Program-made: the position numbers and the translations under genes
Notes under the pieces: model-generated
Database searches by the model: none
What the model was told of the DNA's origin: nothing
The model's input: the letters and a program-made list of their open reading frames with translations, nothing else
Shown here: positions 1 through 5,930 of the stretch, one piece after another
Position numbering within the stretch: position 1 is the first letter of the stretch
How the letters are laid out: every line of letters begins with the position of its first letter
Assembly: GCA_001805445.1 (NCBI GenBank)
Contig: MHGF01000011.1
Coordinates: 1-44,788 of the forward strand
Reading direction: 5' to 3'
Source of the DNA: Omnitrophica WOR_2 bacterium GWF2_43_52
GTDB taxonomy: Bacteria; Omnitrophota; Gorgyraeia; Gygaellales; UBA12090
DNA: 44,788 bases

Positions 1-781
1 AGGCGGCCTTATCGCCGCTTTGAGATACCTTAGGAGCCAAGCCCGCGTAAGCGCAGAGGCGGCCAAAAGAAGCAAAACGGTTAATATCAACTATTTCGCT
101 TTTTATCAAGGCGGCGCTAAAGTAATCCAAGCCGTCTATAGTGATAAGGTTTTGGATTTCTTTATCCTCCAACAGCTCGTTTCTTAAATATGTTTTCATT
201 TTTAAGATACGTTGGCTTAGTTGAATAATCTGTTCAATATAACCGGTAAGTACATACTGGGAGTGTTCCGGCAGAGTCTTTACCGGAATCATTTGTAATC
301 GTTTAACGGTAGTAAAGTCGCCGCTGGAATCAGCGCCGAGTTTATCCAGGGTATTTTTTAAGCGAAAGATATTGCGGCTTCGGTCGCGCACAAGATTGAT
401 TCTGTGATGTAGCAGTTCTTTGAGCTGACGGATAGATTGGTTAGGAATAAACACTTTCGGCAAAAAGCCTTTACGCAAGATATCGGCAATAAGCCTCGCG
501 TCAATTTTATCGGTTTTCTTATGGCGTTTGGCAAAGGCCTTTAATTCGTAGGAATTTGCCAGGTAAGCGGTTTGAGCGAACTTTTCAGCCATATCTATGA
601 AAAAATACCAGTTGTAGGTTGCCTCCACCGCCAAGGTGAAGGGAGTAGGGATTGTCGCAAAATAACTCTTTAACGAATCCTGTGAATTTGATATACTTTT
701 ACTATCAATCTTAATACCGTTTTCGTCCATAACATAAAACCAGGTTTGTTCCTTGTGCAGGTCTGCTCCGACATAATACAT
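1..781 (-). CDS. IS110-family transposase, C-terminus beyond the left edge
   Basis: Not closed inside the window: 260 codons are present from the ATG at 781-779 and the frame is still open at base 1. The N-terminus reads MYYVGADLHKEQTWFYV, the D-x-H-K opening of the DEDD (RuvC-like) domain of IS110 transposases; KTDKIDARLIADIL supplies further acidic residues. Near the left edge RLCAYAGLAPKVSQSGDKA matches the Transposase_20 part, whose YxGL...SQSG segment holds the catalytic serine of this family. A strong Shine-Dalgarno (AAGGAGG) lies about 7 nt before the ATG. IS110 enzymes move circular elements and are guided by an RNA made from the element's non-coding end. What is present looks intact; the missing part should be roughly 60-100 residues. 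Family call is firm; completeness cannot be judged. Confidence 0.9.
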   Translation of the reverse strand, partial: MYYVGADLHKEQTWFYVMDENGIKIDSKSISNSQDSLKSYFATIPTPFTLAVEATYNWYFFIDMAEKFAQTAYLANSYELKAFAKRHKKTDKIDARLIADILRKGFLPKVFIPNQSIRQLKELLHHRINLVRDRSRNIFRLKNTLDKLGADSSGDFTTVKRLQMIPVKTLPEHSQYVLTGYIEQIIQLSQRILKMKTYLRNELLEDKEIQNLITIDGLDYFSAALIKSEIVDINRFASFGRLCAYAGLAPKVSQSGDKAA

Positions 782-863
782 GGTGGCTGCCTCCTTTTTT
801 AAAGGGTTATTGGTTTGTGATGGTACACAAAACCTATTATAACCGCTTTCTGAGGAGCCACCT
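782..863 (-). promoter_or_regulatory. Stem that would mask the transposase ribosome-binding site
   Basis: On the minus-strand RNA, AGGTGGCTCCTC (863-852) can pair with GAGGCAGCCACC (793-782) over 11 base pairs with a single bulged C. The 3' arm contains most of the GGAGG Shine-Dalgarno and ends directly at the ATG (781). The predicted promoter lies between the arms, so its own transcript would lack the 5' arm while read-through transcripts from outside would carry it. This is the arrangement by which IS10- and IS50-like elements silence impinging transcription. Pairing is seen in the sequence; function is inferred. Confidence 0.5.
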
Positions 864-1032
864 ATTTTTTTGTTATCTCACATACTATCAGGCCTTGAAT
901 TGTGAAATGATATTCTCTCTATCATTAGTTAAGCCTGCATACTTCTTCAGCAATTATACCGCTATCTGTTTAGCCAACTATGAACTTCTTTTAGCCTTAC
1001 GTATTGTTTTTGTATCGCTATTCATTCTCTTC
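782..1032 (-). other. IS110 5' non-coding end: promoter, hairpins, possible bridge-RNA region
   Basis: This 251-bp gene-free stretch separates the IS110 start codon from the propeller gene's stop. On the minus strand a TATAAT -10 box lies at 841-836 (weak -35), giving a predicted transcript start near 829. A hairpin can form from 812-819 with 826-834. A longer stem can form between 852-863 and 782-793. In the IS110 subgroup of this family the guide (bridge) RNA is known to be encoded in the end upstream of the transposase. The element boundary falls somewhere here but has no inverted repeat to mark it. Bridge-RNA identity is inference from family and position only. Confidence 0.35.
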
Positions 1033-2613
1033 TTATTGCTGTTTCTTTAGCTTTTGGCTCATATACCCACCGGTAAGGCCGTCAATGGAAGCCGTCAGTT
1101 CTTCTAAGCGTAATTCTTTCTCAAGTTTTGATTTTTCATTTAAACCTTCTGACCGGGATAATTCCAATTGCAGGCGTTTACGTTCAAAATAAAGCCGGGT
1201 AACTTCGTTAAGGATATCGTCCCGCAGCTGCACCATAAGGCGCGAACGCACGTCAATAGACGTCTGTTCAGTGCTAAAAATCAAATCACCAACATCCCAA
1301 CTTAAGGAAACCCCCCAGTCTAAAGGGCCTACAAAACCCCTGCCCTGAGGATAACTGGTTGAGGTAAAGACGGTTTTATCATAGCTTAAATCTATTTGTG
1401 GGAAAAAAGCCTTCAGCCGTGCCTGTTTTCTCCAGTTTGCTATCTTTTCCGGATACACTTCCGCGTAATTAATTGCCGCCTGCTGAATTTCCGCTATAGC
1501 AGGCTCGGCCTGGCGAAAATGAGCCTCGTCGGAAGGATATGAGGAAAGCTTCTGTGGTAGAGTATTTTCCAGGGTATACCTGAATAACCCTTTATCCGCG
1601 GCAAGATAAAGCCTGCCATGGCCGTCTTTGGCAAATTGGTTACAGTGGCTAAAATCCTGCCCCTCATATATTTGCTCACAAGAAGACTCCTTACACCGAA
1701 ACACCCCTTGTTGTGTTGCCAGATATATCTTTGACACAGCATCACCTGTATCTAAAAAAACATACCTGATTTCTTCATTAAATAAACCACTCAATACCTT
1801 CTTTTCCCAAACACCCCCTCCATCCAAGCTGACAAATACCCCCGAAGAGGTTCCCGCGTATATCTGTTTTGTATCGCGCTTGTTAATAGCGATATGGCGG
1901 AAGAAAACGTCTTCGGTGCTCGCTTCTTCTTGCGATGAATCGATATCGGTAGTGCTATCTTCTGATTCAGTGTTAAAACCACTATGCACTTTCTCATAAG
2001 AAGCGAATCTATTTTTAGTTTTGAATAATCCTTTATTGGATGCGATAAAAAATGTATCCGCGTCAACAGGGTCCGCGACAATGGAATGAACACGGGCATC
2101 ACTTAAGGCGCCTCCTACTTTTTGCCAGGTCATGAGGTTTACCGGGCTAAAAAATATCCCGTTAGATGTAGCGATAAAAATGCTTTTAGGCGCCTCAGGG
2201 CAAAGCGCCAACGAAACAACATTTTTTTCATCGGCGCTTTTCCCAGAGAAAATTCTTTGCCAATTCATGCCTCCATCACTGCTTTTAAAGAGCCCGTTCT
2301 CGCTTGCCGCGTAAATTATTTTGGCATCTTCGTTATCCAGTAATAAAAAATTTATTCTTGTAATGATGCCCGCGGCTAAAATTTGCCAGCTCCCACCGCC
2401 GTCAGTGCTTTTATATAATCCTTTTTTAAAACCGGCATAGATAACCGCATCATCATGGTTATCAAAGGCTATCGCCGTTGCTTGGGAAACCTCCGCGTCC
2501 ACGCTTAAGCTTTGCCATGGCTCCTGCGAATAAGCAGGATAAATCGCATATAACCACAGAATAAAGAAGAAGGAAGCTTTTATTTTATTCACTTTACAAA
2601 AGGGAGTCTGCAT
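1033..2613 (-). CDS. Secreted beta-propeller protein with TolC-like C-terminal region
   Basis: 526 residues. A signal peptide (hydrophobic core 12-27, cleavage near AYSQ) is followed by a propeller of sortilin/Ycf48 type (about 35-350). Its blades repeat the pattern IYAxxxxGLFKSxDGGxxW, for example GLYKSTDGGGSWQIL and GLFKSSDGGMNWQRI. From about 375 the protein changes: AAINYAEVYPEKIANWRKQA, a Gly/Trp-rich beta segment (GVSLSWDVGDLIF) and a long charged helix (QLRDDILNEVTRLYFERKRL) look like one half of an outer-membrane efflux (TolC) protomer. A short coiled coil ends it. A Shine-Dalgarno AAGGA lies about 10 nt before the ATG. It is the last minus-strand gene before the IS110. Substrate is unknown; an envelope location is well supported. 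Confidence 0.75.
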   Translation of the reverse strand: MQTPFCKVNKIKASFFFILWLYAIYPAYSQEPWQSLSVDAEVSQATAIAFDNHDDAVIYAGFKKGLYKSTDGGGSWQILAAGIITRINFLLLDNEDAKIIYAASENGLFKSSDGGMNWQRIFSGKSADEKNVVSLALCPEAPKSIFIATSNGIFFSPVNLMTWQKVGGALSDARVHSIVADPVDADTFFIASNKGLFKTKNRFASYEKVHSGFNTESEDSTTDIDSSQEEASTEDVFFRHIAINKRDTKQIYAGTSSGVFVSLDGGGVWEKKVLSGLFNEEIRYVFLDTGDAVSKIYLATQQGVFRCKESSCEQIYEGQDFSHCNQFAKDGHGRLYLAADKGLFRYTLENTLPQKLSSYPSDEAHFRQAEPAIAEIQQAAINYAEVYPEKIANWRKQARLKAFFPQIDLSYDKTVFTSTSYPQGRGFVGPLDWGVSLSWDVGDLIFSTEQTSIDVRSRLMVQLRDDILNEVTRLYFERKRLQLELSRSEGLNEKSKLEKELRLEELTASIDGLTGGYMSQKLKKQQ

Positions 2614-2654
2614 GATTTTCTTATCCTTGACATTGACTATTGGGGAACATTACA

Positions 2655-2700
2655 TTGGTTTACCTGTCCTGCAGCATCCGTTAAATCCGTCGTAGCGGTA
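2655..2700 (-). pseudogene. Relic of an Rhs core segment
   Basis: On the minus strand this reads ...TDLTDAAGQVNQ, and at DNA level it resembles about 45 bp of the intact rhs gene around 6600 (shared TGCAGCATCC-type block encoding MDAAGQVNQA). The frame is lost on both sides. It is a degraded fragment of the Rhs core left beyond the last orphan cassette, and implies that the array grew by duplication of rhs 3' ends. Confidence 0.55.
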
Positions 2701-2713
2701 GAGGACGGAGGGT

Positions 2714-2799
2714 ACGTTGTTAATTTGTCAATTTAACCACGGCTTTCTTCAAAAGAACTTATGTACTTAAGGAGTCATGCCCCTCCCCACTTGAATTTA
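2714..2799 (-). repeat. Copy of the intercassette repeat (no right terminal repeat)
   Basis: About 65 bp here (from ACGTTGTTAATTTGTC onward) are almost identical, with two substitutions, to 5292-5357; the two then diverge but rejoin at GAATTTA. The copy at 5288-5411 has inverted ends; this one keeps only the left part. It overlaps the last 14 codons of the 2759-3022 gene, so the end of that protein may be repeat-derived. It contains a near-palindrome GTTAATTTGtCAATTTAAC. Confidence 0.7.
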
Positions 2800-3022
2800 T
2801 ACTGCTCCCTATTTTCCTAATTTTCTTAATTATTTGATTCCATTGAAGCGCATTACATTTACAATAAATAGGATAATGGGGTATATTTAAATTTATAATT
2901 CTATCATCCTCATACAACTCTACTGCATAATTATTATTTTTTAGGATATTATCTTTAACCATCTTGAATGATCTCTTATTAGAAATACCATCAAAATCTT
3001 TTTTATATACAATTTTTAACAT
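2759..3022 (-). CDS. Putative immunity protein of orphan Rhs cassette 3
   Basis: 87 residues, no recognised family. It is small and charged (MLKIVYKKDFDGISNKRS...), with no signal peptide. Its ATG comes 15 nt after the stop of the toxin-tail remnant on the same strand, the usual spacing of toxin/immunity pairs in Rhs and CDI loci. The final residues (SSGEGHDSLST) are encoded by the intercassette repeat, so the native C-terminus may have been replaced. The immunity role is inferred from position only. The alternative is an unrelated small protein or a decayed gene. Confidence 0.5.
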   Translation of the reverse strand: MLKIVYKKDFDGISNKRSFKMVKDNILKNNNYAVELYEDDRIINLNIPHYPIYCKCNALQWNQIIKKIRKIGSSINSSGEGHDSLST

Positions 3023-3037
3023 TTTTCCACCCCCGCT

Positions 3038-3256
3038 TCAATCCGGAAAGTTGCGCCCATCATAGTATTCCCACCCCTTCCCCTTCTTATTAATGGGGGG
3101 ATCCCATTCTGGTTGTGGTTGAGGATGCCTTGGACCAGCAAAATTTTCTGTCTTAGGCTTGTATGGCTGTACTGCAGTTCCTCTGTTCGCTTTGGGAAGA
3201 TTCAAGGCTTCTCTTGCTTCTTTACCTAATTTATATGTTATTCGGGGGACACGTAC
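3038..3256 (-). pseudogene. Orphan toxin tail (cassette 3), cut off by a transposon
   Basis: An open frame of 72 codons with no start of its own. It ends ...EWDPPINKKGKGWEYYDGRNFPD before TGA at 3040-3038. The sharp, aromatic and charged ending resembles the last residues of polymorphic-toxin domains. Upstream it begins abruptly at the inverted repeat of the RAYT element (3245-3262) and has lost its Rhs core. It lies in the same frame as the transposase, just after that gene's TAG. Followed 15 nt later by the immunity candidate. No toxin family was recognised. Confidence 0.6.
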
Positions 3257-3965
3257 CTAATTCTGGATTGATAACTCCCGTTTCGGCTTCGGTCCCGGTT
3301 TCTTTGTTCTTACCTCAACCCCCAATTTTCGAGCCAACCTTTCCAGAAACTCACTGTTTCCCAAAGGGCGCCTCACCTGTCCATGATAGCGCATCAACTT
3401 TAGATCATCGGGCTTGTCTTCTTCCGCTAAATACGCTGACCAATCGGCTAGCTCCCTAAGCAGATAAAAATCGCTCAAAAGTTCATCCTTCTCTTTATAC
3501 ACATGGCTTCTAGCGCTGGACCATCGATAATCTTGAGCCTTTTTGACTATCTTCGCCCTTACAGGATTCCGCTCAACATATCGTACGGCAGCATACAGAT
3601 ATCTTTCATCCAAAATGTAACTCTTGAACCGACCCTGCCAGAGGTATCCTCTCCATCCCTTCCGAAAATTAATCATCCTCGTGTATTTTTTATGGGTTTC
3701 TCCTAACGACTTGCCCAGGCTTCCCTTTTCCTCAGGGACTAGAATCAGATGAACGTGATTATCCATAAGACAATACGCCCACACCTTAACTCCCCATATC
3801 CCGCACTGCTCTTTGAGTAAATCAAGATAATGACGACGATCACTATCCGAGAAAAACACCTGTTGACTCCTGTTACCCCTTTGCAGGACGTGATGCGGCG
3901 TACCAGGAGCTACTATTCGTGCCAATCTGGCCATCATTGACTCTTTTAATTAGGTACGTGTCCCC
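3245..3965 (-). mobile_element. RAYT (REP-associated Y1 transposase) element with 18-bp inverted ends
   Basis: The ends GGGGACACGTACCTAATT (3245-3262) and its exact reverse complement (3948-3965) bracket a 721-bp unit whose only gene is the Y1 transposase. The transposase stop codon lies inside the left end. A second, truncated copy of the right end with 21 codons of the gene is at 5412-5506. REP-associated transposases are normally single-copy and mobilise REP palindromes; a matching inverted-repeat unit is a feature of this lineage's version. Confidence 0.85.
3257..3937 (-). CDS. REP-associated tyrosine transposase (Y1_Tnp / Transposase_17)
   Basis: 226 residues, normal length for the family. 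The HUH motif is DNHVHLIL (about residues 59-66). The conserved block WQGRFKSYILDERYLYAAV with RYVERNPVRAKIV follows, containing the catalytic-tyrosine region, then YRWSSARSHVY. The basic C-terminus (TKKPGPKPKRE) suits DNA binding. The start is MMARLARIVAPGTPHH; the degenerate copy at 5471 shares both Met codons. The enzyme nicks single-stranded palindromic DNA by a 5'-phosphotyrosine intermediate. The gene looks intact and possibly active. It sits in the middle of the Rhs cassette array and has severed cassette 3. Confidence 0.93.
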   Translation of the reverse strand: MMARLARIVAPGTPHHVLQRGNRSQQVFFSDSDRRHYLDLLKEQCGIWGVKVWAYCLMDNHVHLILVPEEKGSLGKSLGETHKKYTRMINFRKGWRGYLWQGRFKSYILDERYLYAAVRYVERNPVRAKIVKKAQDYRWSSARSHVYKEKDELLSDFYLLRELADWSAYLAEEDKPDDLKLMRYHGQVRRPLGNSEFLERLARKLGVEVRTKKPGPKPKRELSIQN

Positions 3966-3980
3966 GGAACGCTCTATTAA

Positions 3981-4065
3981 CTTGGGGAGTTCTGACACCG
4001 TTTTTTCGTTAAGACTTTGTCAATCTATTTCACATTTCAAGGTCTGACCCCTTTGCACTTTGACC
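3981..4065. repeat. Remnants of other REP-like element ends
   Basis: Two fragments with the form of REP/RAYT ends lie here: CTTGGGGAGTTCTGACACCG and CAAGGTCTGACCCCTTTGC. The second is related in form to the GGGGTCACACC palindrome at 37479-37525. It overlaps the 3' end of the 4030-4647 gene, which now ends in repeat-encoded residues. The rest of the stretch holds nothing else recognisable. Confidence 0.45.
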
Positions 4066-4647
4066 AAACTTATCAGTTTGGAAAAGTCGATAGATAATTT
4101 GCTTATCAGAAATAAATTTGTATTTTTCTTTAAACCCTGCCACATAACTCTCGAAATCTTCTTTTTTAATGTAATACCGCCAAGGAATAGGGTTATCACC
4201 TGCACAATCTAACCCAAAATCACCTATGTAAACTATTTCTCCCGCATTTACCTTAAATGTCCCCTCACCTTCTCCTTTTATATGACTAGCCCCCGCTGAA
4301 GTTCTAGCAATTTTTATATCATATGCGATTAGCGCATATTCACCCGGATTGACAATAATAGCAAAAGATTCAGAAGAGTTTTCTGAAAATAATTTCGCTG
4401 GATTATTTAGTGCGATATCTTCCCTGTCAAGGTTGGAATCAATATGCGAAAATGTTAAGTTTTGCAATTGGGCATTATCGAGTCCAGCACATCCCCATCG
4501 CCTCCCCCAATTTACGCCGTAAAGAATCACCGCTTTCTCATTTTTTGATTCTTCGTAATTTCTCTTGGTTAGCTTATCATAACCTGCAAATGCCTTGCTT
4601 GCAGAAAGAACAAAAATAATAATCAGAAGACCCTTTAATGTATTCAT
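4030..4647 (-). CDS. Secreted protein, candidate periplasmic immunity protein of cassette 2
   Basis: 205 residues with a clear signal peptide (MNTLKGLLIIIFVLSASKAFA). The mature part is beta-rich with a segment EGTFKVNAGEIVYIGDFGLDC and two or more Cys; it resembles small secreted or lipoprotein domains of unknown function. It follows the orphan toxin tail 4690-5280 by 42 nt on the same strand. Export of an immunity protein would fit a toxin acting in the periplasm or membrane, and the tail has hydrophobic segments. The last residues (QSAKGSDLEM) come from a REP-like repeat, so the C-terminus is probably not native. The function is inference from position. Confidence 0.55.
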   Translation of the reverse strand: MNTLKGLLIIIFVLSASKAFAGYDKLTKRNYEESKNEKAVILYGVNWGRRWGCAGLDNAQLQNLTFSHIDSNLDREDIALNNPAKLFSENSSESFAIIVNPGEYALIAYDIKIARTSAGASHIKGEGEGTFKVNAGEIVYIGDFGLDCAGDNPIPWRYYIKKEDFESYVAGFKEKYKFISDKQIIYRLFQTDKFGQSAKGSDLEM

Positions 4648-4689
4648 TGATATCTCCGATGAAATTAGCCCTATTTCATTCCAACTTAT

Positions 4690-5250
4690 TTACCTATTCC
4701 CACTTTCCTGATTTAACCCATAAGTGATAGCTGGTGCTGCATACGCTGCCCGTGGCACAATTGATGATACAGCTATTGGGGTTGCAATCACTACATTTAA
4801 AGGATTTAAGGTCGCACCTAGAAAACTTTCAAAAGCAGTTTGATTTTTAAGATTTCCAAATAAATCATAACCCCAACTATTTAAATAGTCATGTGGACCT
4901 GAGTATGTTTCAACAATCCGATCCCAAATATCACCAGGCTTATAACGCATCCCGAATACTTGTCCCACACCACCTTGTTTGCCACCTAAAGGACTTGGAT
5001 TACCGTTTGGATGAGCTGAGTCATATCGCCCTCCTCCCAACTTAAAATCATCTCCTTTGAAACCTGCGCTTTTACCACTAGAATTTCTAGGATCCAAACG
5101 AGATTGCTGAATCATTTTATTGCGCATATAACTTGCGGTCTCACTCATTAGCGCGAGACCTCCTGCTATCGCTCCACCCATCCAAGCTGATTTGCCAACA
5201 TCTCCGTCACTCATTCCAGCTACGGCTGCTCCTGCAGCTGCTCCACCCAA
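4690..5250 (-). CDS. Orphan Rhs-type C-terminal tail (cassette 2)
   Basis: The frame is open from 5280 (TAG at 5283-5281) and has only a TTG start at 5250, so it is best read as a 5'-truncated tail rather than a whole gene. It begins with a Gly/Ala zipper-like region (GGAAAGAAVAGMSDGDVGKS, then GGAIAGGLAL), typical of pre-toxin segments of Rhs and haemagglutinin toxins. It continues with KQGGVGQVFGMRYKPGDIWD and YSGPHDYLNSWGYDLFGN, and ends with hydrophobic stretches. No Rhs core precedes it; instead a 124-bp repeat and a transposase remnant do. Such displaced tails are known downstream of rhs genes in enterobacteria, where recombination can restore them. Toxin activity not identified. Confidence 0.6.
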   Translation of the reverse strand: MGGAAAGAAVAGMSDGDVGKSAWMGGAIAGGLALMSETASYMRNKMIQQSRLDPRNSSGKSAGFKGDDFKLGGGRYDSAHPNGNPSPLGGKQGGVGQVFGMRYKPGDIWDRIVETYSGPHDYLNSWGYDLFGNLKNQTAFESFLGATLNPLNVVIATPIAVSSIVPRAAYAAPAITYGLNQESGNR

Positions 5251-5287
5251 AACACTACTTACAATATGGTTACGTTGGGACTACGTT

Positions 5288-5411
5288 GGGGACGTTGTTA
5301 ATTTGTCAATTTAACCACGGCTTTCTTCAAAAGAGCTTATGTACTTAAGGAGCCATCACCCCGCGAATTTATTAAAATGTGTCAATAAGTTTACAAGTTA
5401 ACAACGTCCCC
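5288..5411. mobile_element. 124-bp MITE-like element with 14-bp perfect inverted ends
   Basis: GGGGACGTTGTTAA (5288-5301) and TTAACAACGTCCCC (5398-5411) are exact inverted ends; similarity continues to 22 bp with two mismatches. No reading frame inside. The left half is shared with 2714-2799. The GGGGAC start matches the RAYT element ends, so the RAYT may be what moves it. It abuts the transposase remnant 5412-5506 with no gap. Confidence 0.75.
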
Positions 5412-5506
5412 TACTCGCTTTGCAAGACGTGATGCGGCGTACCAAGAGCTACTATTCGTGCCAATCTGGCCATCATTGACTCTTTTAATTAGGTACGTGT
5501 CCCTGG
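5412..5506 (-). pseudogene. Truncated RAYT copy (N-terminal codons and right end only)
   Basis: About 95 bp nearly identical to 3876-3967: the first ~20 codons (two Met codons at 5476-5471, then ARLARIVALGTPHHVLQ-like sequence) and the end AATTAGGTACGTGTCCC. The rest of the gene is missing where the 124-bp element begins. A dead fragment. Confidence 0.85.
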
Positions 5507-5573
5507 AACCCGAAACCCCCCGGAACCTGTAGGTTTTTTCATATTTTGATAATTCCGCGCTCTTCGTCACTTT

Positions 5574-5930
5574 TTACGGGTGTTTTTTTGATTCTTTTGC
5601 CAATTTATTTTTAATTGCATTATATCTCTCGTTGCCGGGAATATTAACACCGGGTTTTAGCTTATGAGTTTTAGAGTATTGTAAGGCTTCAATCGATTCC
5701 TTAATTTTCTTTAAAGCCTTTTCCCGGCTATATTTTCTATCCATTTTTATAAACGAAGCTGAACAATACTTATGTGTTCCTTGCTTAATTAATTGAGAAA
5801 ATTCTTCTAACGGTTCAGGGATTTTCTTCAAAGACCGAACATTTCTTATACTACCATTAATATCAACAGCTATCAAAGTATGGGGATATCTCTGGACACT
5901 CTGAATAATATCTTCGATAGTATATTTCAT
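5574..5930 (-). CDS. Putative immunity protein for the full-length Rhs toxin
   Basis: 118 residues, cytoplasmic, basic C-terminus (NKLAKESKKHP). The start MKYTIEDIIQSVQRYPHTLI overlaps the rhs stop by 4 nt (ATGA), so translation is coupled. No known family recognised; the N-terminal half may be a small alpha/beta domain (LIAVDINGSIRNVRS). Tight overlap with the 3' end of an Rhs toxin is the standard place for the cognate immunity gene. Role inferred from position; no motif confirms it. Confidence 0.65.
   Translation of the reverse strand: MKYTIEDIIQSVQRYPHTLIAVDINGSIRNVRSLKKIPEPLEEFSQLIKQGTHKYCSASFIKMDRKYSREKALKKIKESIEALQYSKTHKLKPGVNIPGNERYNAIKNKLAKESKKHP

Noticed and set aside
817..1192. 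Short plus-strand reading frames (77 and 62 codons) beside the IS110
   Set aside because: Low-complexity hydrophobic translation, no ribosome site, and the second is antisense to the propeller gene.
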